Shown one piece after another: positions 52,931 through 62,128 of a stretch of 64,000 nt of DNA. This stretch comes from Flavobacteriaceae bacterium UBA7302 (GTDB taxonomy: Bacteria; Bacteroidota; Bacteroidia; Flavobacteriales; Flavobacteriaceae): the NCBI GenBank assembly GCA_002471825.1, contig DKQS01000009.1:234913-298912 (forward strand), written 5' to 3'. Below the pieces are notes generated by a model. The model searched no databases. It saw only the letters and a program-made list of their open reading frames with translations, and was not told the origin of the DNA. Each line of letters opens with the position of its first letter. Position 1 is the stretch's first letter. Position numbers and translations under genes: made by a program.

Positions 52931-54196
52931 CTAGGTCAATCCGTAATAGGCAATATCCAAAGCTTCTCGATGATCCGGATGTGCAATCTCTACCAGGGCC
53001 TTGACACGTTCTTTGATGGTCTTACCATATAAATTGGCAATACCGTATTCCGTAACAATATAGTGCACGTGTGCTCTCGTGGTTACAACACCTGCACCCT
53101 GTTTTAGCGTTGGTACAATTCTACTGATCCCTTTTCTTGTTACAGATGGCAAGGCAATAATAGCTTTTCCTCCTTCACTCAAAGAAGCTCCACGAATAAA
53201 GTCCATCTGACCTCCTACTCCCGAGAACATTTTAGAACCAATGGAATCGGCACAAACCTGACCGGTAACATCTACCTCAATGGCCGAGTTTATGGCTACC
53301 ATATTGGGATTTTGTTTGATAATAGAAACGTCGTTCACATAATCAGAGGTTCGCATCTCCACGAAGGGGTTGTCGTCTACATAATCGTACAATCGTTGTG
53401 ATCCGACTAAGAAAGTTGCCAAAGCTCTACCAGGGTCAATCCCTTTTTTGTTACCATCGATCACATTGGATAAGATCAAATCAATCACACCATCCGAAAA
53501 CATTTCGGTATGCAATCCTAGACCCTTGTGGCTGGTCAATCGCGACAATACGGCATTCGGAATATTACCAATACCCATTTGCAAGGTAGATCCGTCATCA
53601 ATCAAACTTGCCACATAATCTCCAATCTTCACTTCGGTATCCGTCGGAACAGTCACTGGATGTGTTGGTAAGTCTTCATCTACTTCCACAAAAGCATCTA
53701 CTTCGGTCACATGAATAATTCCGTCTCCAAAGGTTCTTGGCATTTGTTTGTTCACCTGAGCAATCACATAGTCAGCATTTTCAATGGCCGCGATGGTTGC
53801 CTCAACCGAAATACCTAAGGAACAATAACCGTGCTGATCTGGAACAGAAACGTGAATCAAAGCCACGTCAATATCAACGATGTTACGTTTAAAAAGTAAG
53901 GGTAACTCACTCAAAAAAACTGGTGTATAGGATCCATTTCCTGCATGCAAGGTGTGTCGAACATTCTTTCCAATGAAGAATGAATTCACATGAAAACTGT
54001 CTTTGTATTTCGGATCCGCATAAGGAGCATCACCTTCCACATGCAAGTGGCAAATTTCTACATTTCTCAATTCTTCATGCCGATCCGTAAGTGCTTTGGT
54101 TAACACCTGTGGCACTGCGGCGGCAGCTTGCACATATACTCTTTGGTTGGATTTTACGACTTTTAGGGCTTCTTCTGCGGTAACTGTTTTGTACAT
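52931..54196 (-). CDS. Acetyl-CoA hydrolase/transferase family (4-hydroxybutyrate-type CoA-transferase)
   Basis: With the ATG at 54194-54196 as start the product has 421 residues; an upstream TTG at 54217 adds seven unlikely residues. It has the class I CoA-transferase blocks DALIHVSVPDQHGYCSLGISVE-like stretch (residues about 109-130), LQMGIGNIPNAVLSRL, the catalytic glutamate in HTEMFSDGVIDL, and HYIVTEYGIANLYGKTIKER at the C-terminus. It moves CoA between acyl groups such as acetate, butyrate or 4-hydroxybutyrate. The true acceptor cannot be told here. It is a single-gene unit. Confidence 0.9.
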   Translation of the reverse strand: MYKTVTAEEALKVVKSNQRVYVQAAAAVPQVLTKALTDRHEELRNVEICHLHVEGDAPYADPKYKDSFHVNSFFIGKNVRHTLHAGNGSYTPVFLSELPLLFKRNIVDIDVALIHVSVPDQHGYCSLGISVEATIAAIENADYVIAQVNKQMPRTFGDGIIHVTEVDAFVEVDEDLPTHPVTVPTDTEVKIGDYVASLIDDGSTLQMGIGNIPNAVLSRLTSHKGLGLHTEMFSDGVIDLILSNVIDGNKKGIDPGRALATFLVGSQRLYDYVDDNPFVEMRTSDYVNDVSIIKQNPNMVAINSAIEVDVTGQVCADSIGSKMFSGVGGQMDFIRGASLSEGGKAIIALPSVTRKGISRIVPTLKQGAGVVTTRAHVHYIVTEYGIANLYGKTIKERVKALVEIAHPDHREALDIAYYGLT

Positions 54197-54478
54197 TTTT
54201 AGCGATTTATACAACAAAAATAAGCTTCCATACCAACGAAAAATATGTCATTTGTCATGTTTTGGAAAAGAAAAATAAGTTTCTTAAAAGTGGTTGTCTT
54301 GCCCTACTACCATTGACTTTTCTGGTTTTTTACAGAAAGTTGATTCTACATAAAAACCTGATAATCATATATTTATTAACCTATGTTAATTTTATTTAAC
54401 ATTTCTTTAACTAAATTTAACCATCGGCAAAACATTCTTTTCCATCAGCTCCCGGTAGGTAAAGGTAAAATAGAACAT

Positions 54479-55066
54479 ATGACTAACTTTTTACTAGTAA
54501 GCGATCTTACGGATGCGTTTCAAAACTTCTCAGGGCAAATGATTTTTTCTACTCTAGAAAATCTCATCATTTTCATTTTTGTAGCATCAGGGTTATTTTT
54601 AATTGTAAGTACGCCCGTTGCTTTTTTGGTCTCTGCCTTAGATAATTTCTTCAAGCAAATGAAATTGAAAAAAGATATTGATACCTCAGTTTTTGCAGCC
54701 GCCAAAAAGACACATTTCTCTTATGACCAAAAAGTTTGTCAGGATTTTATACAGACATTCTCCAACTGCCTCAGTAGTATTTTTGCCCTCATGGTTTGGA
54801 CGCTCAGTTCTGCTGCTTACATTATCTTCTATATTGGCGATTCCATTTCTGGCGTAGCCAGTTATTTCAAGTTCCCTTTTGATATATTGGCTTCTTATGA
54901 TTTTAACAACTCTGTTTTAATTATCAAAAACTACGAATCCAACTGGTATTTTATGTTGGGAATTTTCATCATCACCATCTTTGCCTATCAAATCGGTAAA
55001 GGGTTTGCACCTTTACTTGTCGAGAAATACATCACCGATAAGTCTAAAAAGGTTTCCTACGCTTAA
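54479..55066 (+). CDS. Small integral membrane protein of unknown function
   Basis: I prefer the ATG at 54479 (195 residues), because the extra 32 residues from an ATG at 54383 look non-coding. There are three hydrophobic spans (about 25-50, 105-130 and 160-180) with a charged loop (KQMKLKKDIDTSVFAAAKKTHFSYDQK) between the first two. I do not recognise a family. It sits alone between the CoA-transferase gene (divergent) and the tricorn-like protease (103 bases downstream). Confidence 0.6.
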   Translation: MTNFLLVSDLTDAFQNFSGQMIFSTLENLIIFIFVASGLFLIVSTPVAFLVSALDNFFKQMKLKKDIDTSVFAAAKKTHFSYDQKVCQDFIQTFSNCLSSIFALMVWTLSSAAYIIFYIGDSISGVASYFKFPFDILASYDFNNSVLIIKNYESNWYFMLGIFIITIFAYQIGKGFAPLLVEKYITDKSKKVSYA

Positions 55067-55168
55067 ATCATTGCACATTTCAAACTTACTTTATAAGCAA
55101 CTCGAATCAGAATGACGTTTATTTTTTGAGTATCTTTAAGACATTCAATCCTTTAAACTTTTTTGATT

Positions 55169-58100
55169 ATGTATGATTCAAAATGCAAAAGGCGGATATC
55201 CCTCCTTTTCTTTTCATTTATTTTTCTAACGATAACTGCCATTGCACAAGAAGCAAGACTTCTGAGACAACCAGACATCAGTGATTCTCATGTGGTTTTT
55301 GCTCATGGTGGGGATATTTGGATTCAATCCTTATCGGAAACCGAAGCCAAACGTATCACAAGTACACCCGCTGTCGAATCCAATCCTCATCTATCTCCAG
55401 ATGGCAAATGGATCGCTTTTTCCTCAAATCGATCTGGCACAAATTCGGTGTATATGGTACCAATTTCTGGTGGTGAGGCCCAACGATTGACCTGGCACCC
55501 AAGTGGCTCTGAAGTTCGAGGTTGGACTCCCGATGGAAAACATATTTTATATGCCAGTGGTAGAGAAACAGCCCCACGTCCGTACAATCGTCTTTGGACG
55601 ATTTCCATCAAAGGCGGAGCACCGAGCTTGGTGAGCAGCCAATGGGGATTTGATGGTAGTTTTTCTTCGGATGGTAAACAGATTGTTATTGATAAAATGG
55701 ATCGATGGGATTCGGAATGGCGTGCCTACCGAGGGGGACAAAATACACCGTTGATTCTTTTGGATATTGCCTCTTCTAAAGAAGTGCTATTGCCACATAC
55801 AAACACCACGGATGTACAACCGTTCTGGCTAAAAAACGACATTTACTTTTTGTCGGATAGAGATTTGGTAATGAACATCTGGAAATACAACACCACATCG
55901 AAGTCATTGACCCAGATCACCAAGTTCAAAGGGTCTGACATCAAACATCTCTCAGGCCGAAACAACACCTTGGTTTACGAACGAGATGGATATTTGCACA
56001 CCTTTAATCTTGCCACTAACAAATCAACCAAACTCAACATCAACCTTGTGGGAGATTTCCCTTGGGCTGAAGTAAAATGGGAAAATGTTTCAGGCAGAGC
56101 TAGATCTACTTCTTTGTCTCCCAATGGAAAAAGAGCCATCATGGAATCTCGCGGCGATATCTTCACAGTGCCTTTAAAATATGGCGATTCACGTAATATC
56201 ACCCAATCTTCTGGTACTGCAGACCGAGCGCCAATTTGGTCGCCCAAGGGTGATAAAATCGCATGGTTTTCAGACAAAGACCGAAAGGGATATGCCTTGT
56301 ATATTTCCGATCAAGACGGAATGAGCAATATTGAAAAACTATCTATAGGCGCATCAAAAATGGCTTGGAATCCGCAATGGTCTCCTGATGGAAAGCACAT
56401 TGCTTTTGTGGATGATGATGTACGACTTCGAGTAATAGATCTAAAGAGTAAAAAAATTGAAACCATTGATGTAGGCGGACTCAATATCGATCGTAGTTCT
56501 ACAACTTTGCGATGGTCTCCAGATTCAAAATTCATTGCCTACAACAAAACGGCAAGCAATAATTTTAGTCAGATATTTATTTGGTCGGCCGAAACAAAAC
56601 AATCAACCGCCATTACCGATGTTTTTGCAGACTCCTTCTCGCCTGCCTGGGATTTGAACAAAAAGCAATTGTACTTTTTAGCGAGCACCAATGTGGCATT
56701 GGGATCAGGATGGGCCAATACCAGTGCCATGACAGCAGAACCAAGTTATGCGGCCTATGTGGTTAATCTTGATAAAAATGACCCGTCTCCGTTCAAACCA
56801 AAAAGCGATGAAGAAGAGGTAAAGAAAGAAACAAAAAAGGAGGCAAAAAAGGACAAGAAAAAAGATGCCGGTCCCAAGGGAATGCGAATTGATTTCGATA
56901 ACATCGATCGAAGAACCTTTCCTCTGGGCGTTCCATCTCGAAATTACCGATTCATACTAGCCGGACCTAAAGGATCTGCTTTTATTGCAGAATCCGTTCC
57001 AAATCAGCGTGGCTTATCCATCACAAAATATAGTCTAAAGGATAAAAAAGCGAAGCCTTTTATTTCCGGTGCTAGCGGAGTTTCCATTACTTCAAACGGA
57101 AAACACATGCTGGCGAGAGTGCGAGGGTCTTGGAAAGTAATTAATGCTGCGGGACCAAATGGTAAAAGCGGAAAGCCTTTAAAGGTGAATTTACAAATGA
57201 AACTCGATCGTAAGGCCGAATGGGAACAAATGTTCGAGGAAGCCTATCGCTATGAAAGAGATTATTTCTACGATCCAGGCATTCATGGAAGAAATTGGAA
57301 AACTGTTTACAAAAGGTATGCTCCCTTAGTGCCTCATATCAAACATAGAACCGATTTAACATACATTCTAGATCAAATGAATGGAGAACTATCGGTGGGC
57401 CATAGTTTTGTGTTTGGAGGTGATTTTCCGAGAGTAGAAAGATCTCAAGTTGGAATGCTCGGAGCCAACTTGAGCATCCAGAATGACAGATACCGAATTG
57501 ATCGAATCTTGACGACAGAAAGTTGGAATCCAGGTTTATACGGTCCACTAGATGCTCCCGGATTAAATATTAAGGAAGGATATTACATCGTAGGAATTAA
57601 TGGAAAAGAAATTTCTGGAGATGACAACATTTTTGAACATTTAGACGGAACCTCCAATAAGCAAACAACCCTTCACATTAATAGCGAACCTAGCTTTAAA
57701 AACGCATGGACTGAGGTGGTAAAACCCATCAGAAGCGAAAACTCGTTGCGTCAGCGCACTTGGGTTGAAGACAACCGAAGAATGGTAGACAAATTGTCTA
57801 ATGGGCGATTGGGTTATGTATGGGTTCCGAATACTGGCGGACCAGGATATGTTTCTTTCAATCGTTACTACTTTGCCCAACAAAACAAAGAGGGAGCCGT
57901 TATCGACGAACGATTTAATGGTGGTGGTCTTTTAGACGATTACATGGTCGATTTAATGACCAGAAGCCTTAGAGCTTCCTTAACCAACGAAGTACCCAAT
58001 GGTAGAACCATGAAACTTCCCGCGGGAATTCTCGGACCAAAAGTTCTTTTAATAAATGAATTAGCAGGTTCTGGGGGTGATTTCTTCCCATGGGTATTTA

Positions 58101-58414
58101 GACAGCAAAAGGCTGGTAAATTGATTGGGATGACCACTTGGGGCGGATTGGTAAAATCCTCAGTACATTATTCCTTGATCGACGGGGGAGCCTTAACCGC
58201 ACCAGACAACGCAGTTTTTGACCCGATTAAAAATGAATGGATTGCAGAAAACAAAGGTGTTGCACCAGATATCAAAGTAAGACAGGACGCAGCCTCTTTG
58301 TCCCAAGGCAAAGACCCTCAATTAGAGAGAGCTGTTCAAGAACTCTTGAAGATATTGCCACCAAAGAAAACAATTGTCCATCCACCGTTTTCAAAACCGG
58401 CGAAAGGACAATAA
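55169..58414 (+). CDS. Tricorn-like protease (PD40/WD40 propellers plus S41 peptidase)
   Basis: The start is the ATG at 55169 (a TTG two codons earlier is also in frame), giving 1081 residues and a signal peptide ending AIAQ. Residues about 25-550 are PD40 beta-propeller repeats (NPHLSPDGKWIAFSSNRSG, PIWSPKGDKIAWFSDKDRKG). A lysine-rich linker (about 545-570) leads to the C-terminal half with a PDZ-like part and an S41 catalytic domain. His745 (VGHSFVFGG) and Ser968 (LAGSGGDFFPW) match the positions of the archaeal tricorn His746 and Ser965 closely. It probably cleaves peptides in the periplasm. It ends at a strong hairpin terminator. Confidence 0.93.
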   Translation: MYDSKCKRRISLLFFSFIFLTITAIAQEARLLRQPDISDSHVVFAHGGDIWIQSLSETEAKRITSTPAVESNPHLSPDGKWIAFSSNRSGTNSVYMVPISGGEAQRLTWHPSGSEVRGWTPDGKHILYASGRETAPRPYNRLWTISIKGGAPSLVSSQWGFDGSFSSDGKQIVIDKMDRWDSEWRAYRGGQNTPLILLDIASSKEVLLPHTNTTDVQPFWLKNDIYFLSDRDLVMNIWKYNTTSKSLTQITKFKGSDIKHLSGRNNTLVYERDGYLHTFNLATNKSTKLNINLVGDFPWAEVKWENVSGRARSTSLSPNGKRAIMESRGDIFTVPLKYGDSRNITQSSGTADRAPIWSPKGDKIAWFSDKDRKGYALYISDQDGMSNIEKLSIGASKMAWNPQWSPDGKHIAFVDDDVRLRVIDLKSKKIETIDVGGLNIDRSSTTLRWSPDSKFIAYNKTASNNFSQIFIWSAETKQSTAITDVFADSFSPAWDLNKKQLYFLASTNVALGSGWANTSAMTAEPSYAAYVVNLDKNDPSPFKPKSDEEEVKKETKKEAKKDKKKDAGPKGMRIDFDNIDRRTFPLGVPSRNYRFILAGPKGSAFIAESVPNQRGLSITKYSLKDKKAKPFISGASGVSITSNGKHMLARVRGSWKVINAAGPNGKSGKPLKVNLQMKLDRKAEWEQMFEEAYRYERDYFYDPGIHGRNWKTVYKRYAPLVPHIKHRTDLTYILDQMNGELSVGHSFVFGGDFPRVERSQVGMLGANLSIQNDRYRIDRILTTESWNPGLYGPLDAPGLNIKEGYYIVGINGKEISGDDNIFEHLDGTSNKQTTLHINSEPSFKNAWTEVVKPIRSENSLRQRTWVEDNRRMVDKLSNGRLGYVWVPNTGGPGYVSFNRYYFAQQNKEGAVIDERFNGGGLLDDYMVDLMTRSLRASLTNEVPNGRTMKLPAGILGPKVLLINELAGSGGDFFPWVFRQQKAGKLIGMTTWGGLVKSSVHYSLIDGGALTAPDNAVFDPIKNEWIAENKGVAPDIKVRQDAASLSQGKDPQLERAVQELLKILPPKKTIVHPPFSKPAKGQ

Positions 58415-58424
58415 ATTACACATT

Positions 58425-58458
58425 AAAAAAACCGTTGTTTGCACAACGGTTTTTTTTG
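58425..58458. terminator. Bidirectional terminator between the tricorn-like and small barrel genes
   Basis: AACCGTTGT (58430-58438) pairs with ACAACGGTT (58443-58451) around TTGC, with an A run before (58425-58430) and a T run after (to 58458), serving both converging genes. Confidence 0.85.
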
Positions 58459-58935
58459 TTACCAATTGATGGCCAAATTGCCTCCGAGATTCACATCGAA
58501 TATGATTCCGGCATTCACATATCCGATTGAATTGAGGCCTGTATAGCTAAATCGAAGTTTTGATTTATAAGATAGTTTGTAGTTCAACATTGGTCGGAAA
58601 TACAAACTCCCACTACTCTTGTTGATGGGAATACCATAACCAATGTCCAATCCCAATCCGAATTTGGAATCAGCATTCAACCTCCCTGAAAGAGCTAATG
58701 GTAATGTCACTTCATTGGTTTGGGTACCAAAAATAAAACCAGTGCTCACACCCACTTTAAAATTGGTATCAACGGGCATTAAGAGTTCTCCTTCAATACC
58801 CACTACAAATTGTGAATTGTTAGAAGTTGTGAATCCCGCATTTGCACCAATAAAAAGCTCGGGGTCGTTGTACTGAGCATTTATCGATGTAATACTCACA
58901 AAAAGAAATAGAATGGTTAGGTAGGTATTTTTCAT
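58459..58935 (-). CDS. Small outer-membrane beta-barrel protein
   Basis: The 158-residue protein has a signal peptide (to about 20, SINAQ) and then alternating short amphipathic strands (FIGANAGFTTSN, VVGIEGELLMPV, KVGVSTGFIFG, LGLDIGYGIPIN, FSYTGLNSIGYVNAGIIFDV) ending in an aromatic residue (INW), as in 8-strand porin-like barrels. No domain name is certain. It follows the rpsA terminator by about 26 bases, so it may rely on read-through or a poorly matching promoter. Confidence 0.78.
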   Translation of the reverse strand: MKNTYLTILFLFVSITSINAQYNDPELFIGANAGFTTSNNSQFVVGIEGELLMPVDTNFKVGVSTGFIFGTQTNEVTLPLALSGRLNADSKFGLGLDIGYGIPINKSSGSLYFRPMLNYKLSYKSKLRFSYTGLNSIGYVNAGIIFDVNLGGNLAINW

Positions 58936-58960
58936 AATATTTTATTTATCTAACAAAAAT

Positions 58961-58993
58961 AAAAAAGCCAATGCAAATGCATTGGCTTTTTTT
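58961..58993 (-). terminator. Intrinsic terminator of rpsA
   Basis: AAAAAAGCCAATGC (58961-58974) and GCATTGGCTTTTTT (58979-58992) form a perfect 14-bp inverted repeat with loop AAAT; on the minus strand it ends the rpsA mRNA 17 bases after the stop codon. Confidence 0.9.
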
Positions 58994-59009
58994 ATGATGA
59001 AAAGAAGAT

Positions 59010-60842
59010 TTATTTTTTCTTCTTTTTGCTATCAGCTTCCATCTTCTTCTTCAAGTCTGCAAGACCTCCGATGTCACCAAAAGTAGCTTTTTCTACTTCT
59101 GCAGCTTTCTTAGCAGCCGCTTTAACATTTCTTCTTTCTTGCTCTTTAAAGATAGATGTGTGAGATACAACGATTCTTCTGTATTCTTTAGAGAATTCAG
59201 TTACGATGAAATCAACTGTATCACCTTTTCCTAATTTACCACCGTCTTCTTTGTCTAAGAAACGAGTTGGAGCAAATGCCTCAACACCTTCCGCTAAAGT
59301 AACGGTAGCACCTTTATCATTCTTATCCTTGATTGTTCCAGTGTGCTTAGAACCGATGGTATAAGTTACTTCGTGAGCATCCCAAGGGTTGTCCTTAGTT
59401 TGCTTGTGACCTAAGTTCAACTTACGACCTTCAACGTCTAATTCTAATACTTGAACATCAAACTTATCACCAATCTTTACAAACTCAGATGGGTGCTTGA
59501 TTTTCTTAGTCCAAGATAAATCAGAGATGTAAACCAATCCGTCAATACCTTCTTCTAATTCAACGAATACACCAAAGTTTGTGTAGTTTCTAATGGTACC
59601 AGTATGCTGAGAACCGATTGGATACTTAGTAGTAATATCTGTCCAAGGATCTGGGTGCAATTGCTTCATACCTAATGACATTTTACGATCTTCTCTATCT
59701 AAAGTTAAGATTTGAGCTTCTACTTTGTCACCAACTTGTACGAAGTCTTGTGCAGAACGCAAGTGCGTAGACCAAGACATTTCAGATACGTGGATTAGAC
59801 CTTCAACACCTTCTTCAACTTCAACGAAAGCACCGTAATCAGCTAAAACAACAACTTCACCAGTAACTTTGTCTCCGACTTTCAATTCAGAGCTCAATGC
59901 TTCCCATGGGTGAGCAGTTAATTGTTTTAAACCTAATTGAATTCTTGACTTATCGTCATCAAAGTCTAAGATTACAACGTTTAATTTCTGATCTAATTCA
60001 ACAACTTCATTTGGATGGTTGATTCTTGACCAAGATAAATCAGTAATGTGTACCAATCCGTCTACACCACCTAAGTCAACAAATACACCGTAAGAAGTTA
60101 CGTTCTTCACAACTCCTTCCAATACTTGTCCTTTTTCTAACTGGCCAATAATTTCTCTTTTTTGCTCTTCGATATCTGCTTCAATCAAGGCTTTGTGAGA
60201 AACTACAACATTCTTGAACTCATGGTTAATTTTTACAACCTTGAATTCCATAGTTTTTTCAACGTAAGCATCGTAATCTCTAATTGGTTTCACATCAATT
60301 TGAGATCCTGGTAAGAAGGCTTCAATACCGAATACGTCTACGATCATACCACCTCTAGTACGACACTTAACGAATCCGTTAACTACTTCACCAGTATCGT
60401 GAGCGTTATTCACACGATCCCATGCTTTTATTACTCTTGCTTTTTTGTGAGACAATACCAATTGACCAGTACTATCTTCTCTTTTGTCAACAAGAACTTC
60501 AACCTTATCTCCTTCAGATAAGTTTGGATTATATCTAAATTCATTCAAAGAAATTACCCCCTCAGATTTAGAGTTGATATCGATGATGGCATCACGATCT
60601 GTAATTCTGATTACAGTTCCGTCAATTACATCACGCTCATTTACAAATCCAACAGTACCTTCTAAAGCATTTTCAAAGGCTTTTAATTTTTCTTCGTCAA
60701 CAGCTTCAATACCTTGTTCGTATTTGTGCCAGTCAAAGTTTTCTAAAAATTCTTGTGGATTTACAGTCTCAACTGCAGCAGGAGCTTCTGCTTGAACTTC
60801 CTCTACTTGAGCAACTTCTTCGTTTTTGTTTTCTTCAGACAT
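59010..60842 (-). CDS. rpsA: 30S ribosomal protein S1
   Basis: The 610-residue protein has an acidic, alanine-rich N-terminus (NEEVAQVEEVQAEAPAA) followed by six S1 RNA-binding repeats, each with VxGxVxxxxxxGxxVxLxxGVxGLVHxSDLSW-type features (for example GVFVDLGGVDGLVHITDLSW, GAFVEVEEGVEGLIHVSEMSW). It ends in a lysine-rich tail (MEADSKKKKK). S1 binds mRNA at the ribosome and is important where Shine-Dalgarno signals are weak, as in Bacteroidota. It has its own promoter (60964-60992) with a leader of about 115 bases and a strong terminator. Confidence 0.97.
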   Translation of the reverse strand: MSEENKNEEVAQVEEVQAEAPAAVETVNPQEFLENFDWHKYEQGIEAVDEEKLKAFENALEGTVGFVNERDVIDGTVIRITDRDAIIDINSKSEGVISLNEFRYNPNLSEGDKVEVLVDKREDSTGQLVLSHKKARVIKAWDRVNNAHDTGEVVNGFVKCRTRGGMIVDVFGIEAFLPGSQIDVKPIRDYDAYVEKTMEFKVVKINHEFKNVVVSHKALIEADIEEQKREIIGQLEKGQVLEGVVKNVTSYGVFVDLGGVDGLVHITDLSWSRINHPNEVVELDQKLNVVILDFDDDKSRIQLGLKQLTAHPWEALSSELKVGDKVTGEVVVLADYGAFVEVEEGVEGLIHVSEMSWSTHLRSAQDFVQVGDKVEAQILTLDREDRKMSLGMKQLHPDPWTDITTKYPIGSQHTGTIRNYTNFGVFVELEEGIDGLVYISDLSWTKKIKHPSEFVKIGDKFDVQVLELDVEGRKLNLGHKQTKDNPWDAHEVTYTIGSKHTGTIKDKNDKGATVTLAEGVEAFAPTRFLDKEDGGKLGKGDTVDFIVTEFSKEYRRIVVSHTSIFKEQERRNVKAAAKKAAEVEKATFGDIGGLADLKKKMEADSKKKKK

Positions 60843-60963
60843 TTCTGAAAATAATTTGTATCTTTTTGTTATTCAGATTGTTAACAGCAATAACTCCAAG
60901 AGATATTAAACTTTTTGTAAAAAATATACACCTTTTTCCAACCTGTTACCGTAAAAAGGCCTG

Positions 60964-60992
60964 CAAATGTACTGATTTTTATTGATTTACAA
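60964..60992 (-). promoter_or_regulatory. Promoter of rpsA
   Basis: On the minus strand TTG (60990-60992), 18-base spacer and TACATTTG (60964-60971) match the Bacteroidota consensus. Its -33 end lies four bases from that of the divergent RidA-like gene. Confidence 0.8.
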
Positions 60993-60996
60993 TATT

Positions 60997-61024
60997 TTGC
61001 ACCCTTTAATTCTTCCTATATTTG
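60997..61024 (+). promoter_or_regulatory. Promoter of the RidA-like gene
   Basis: TTG (60997-60999), 17-base spacer and TATATTTG (61017-61024). The leader to the ATG at 61045 is short, about 15 bases. Confidence 0.8.
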
Positions 61025-61044
61025 CCATCTAAATCCGCTGAAAT

Positions 61045-61497
61045 ATGAAATTTTTGAAGTCATTCTTCATATTGACATTTTTAATCACGGCAATTTCTTG
61101 TCAAAAGGAGGTAAAATCAAAGCCGCAATTTATAAAATCTCAATATGAAGCGAGACATACGGCGCCATTCTCAGATGCAACTACTTACAAAGATTTACTG
61201 TTTTTAACTGGTCAGATTGGTAAAGATCACAAAGCAGGAAAAATGGTGGAAGGTGGCATTAAGGCTGAAACCCAACAAGTACTTACAAATATAAAAGATG
61301 TTTTAGAAGCCAACGGATCTGACTTGAAGCATGTTTTGAAGTGTACGGTCATTTTATCAGATATTGATGATTTTTCGGAAATGAATGAAGTTTATCGAAC
61401 ATTTTTTACAGAAAATAAACCTGCAAGAACTACTTTTGCAGCCAATTTAGTTGCTGGGGCAAAAATTGAGATTGAAGTAATCGCGGTAAAAAAGTAA
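61045..61497 (+). CDS. RidA/YjgF-family protein with lipoprotein signal
   Basis: The 150-residue protein has a lipoprotein signal with lipobox AISC (Cys19) followed by QKEVKS, then a full RidA domain: DLLFLTGQIGKD, TQQVLTNIKDVLEANGSDLKHVLKCTVIL, and the PARTTFAANLVAGAKIEIEVIAV block with the conserved arginine that binds the carboxylate of the substrate. RidA enzymes hydrolyse reactive imines and usually work in the cytoplasm; the signal points to the envelope here. The gene ends one base before the queE start codon. Confidence 0.9.
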   Translation: MKFLKSFFILTFLITAISCQKEVKSKPQFIKSQYEARHTAPFSDATTYKDLLFLTGQIGKDHKAGKMVEGGIKAETQQVLTNIKDVLEANGSDLKHVLKCTVILSDIDDFSEMNEVYRTFFTENKPARTTFAANLVAGAKIEIEVIAVKK

Positions 61498-61498
61498 C

Positions 61499-62128
61499 AT
61501 GACCAAAGAAGTTGAACAATTAGTTGAGAAGGGCATCATGCTTCCTTTAATGGAAGAGTTTTACACCATTCAGGGAGAAGGATTTCATACAGGAAAAGCG
61601 GCCTATTTCATTCGAATTGGCGGCTGTGATGTTGGTTGCCACTGGTGTGACGTGAAGGAAAGCTGGGATGCGAATCTTCATCCTCCGACACATGTAGGTC
61701 AAATTGTTGAAAATGCCAAAAAATACTCCGACACTGTTGTTATCACAGGTGGAGAACCACTTATGTGGTCTATGGATTACATTACCAGTACGCTTAGGAA
61801 TAACGGCATTAAAACCCATATTGAAACTTCTGGAGCCTATCCTTTTTCTGGTGAATGGGATTGGTTTTGTCTATCTCCAAAGAAAAACAAGACCCCTTTA
61901 CAGGAAGCTCATGAAAATGCGGACGAATTAAAAGTAATCGTTTATAACAAAGATGATTTTCGTTTTGCTGAAGAACAGGCTTCAAAAGTAAAGGACGGTT
62001 GCAAGCTTTTCCTTCAACCCGAATGGAGTAAAAGCGAAAAAGTCACTCCGATGATTGTAGATTATGTAATGAAACATCCAAAATGGAATATTTCTTTACA
62101 AACTCATAAATTCTTGAACATCCCTTAG
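61499..62128 (+). CDS. queE: 7-carboxy-7-deazaguanine synthase
   Basis: The 209-residue protein has the radical-SAM cluster motif CX3CX2C (Cys43, Cys47, Cys50 in CDVGCHWC), preceded by FYTIQGEGFHTGKAAYFIRIGG and followed by TGGEPLMW. This is QueE, which makes 7-carboxy-7-deazaguanine in queuosine biosynthesis. It follows the RidA-like gene directly and converges with cmk at a shared TTAG. Other queuosine genes are not in the window. Confidence 0.92.
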   Translation: MTKEVEQLVEKGIMLPLMEEFYTIQGEGFHTGKAAYFIRIGGCDVGCHWCDVKESWDANLHPPTHVGQIVENAKKYSDTVVITGGEPLMWSMDYITSTLRNNGIKTHIETSGAYPFSGEWDWFCLSPKKNKTPLQEAHENADELKVIVYNKDDFRFAEEQASKVKDGCKLFLQPEWSKSEKVTPMIVDYVMKHPKWNISLQTHKFLNIP

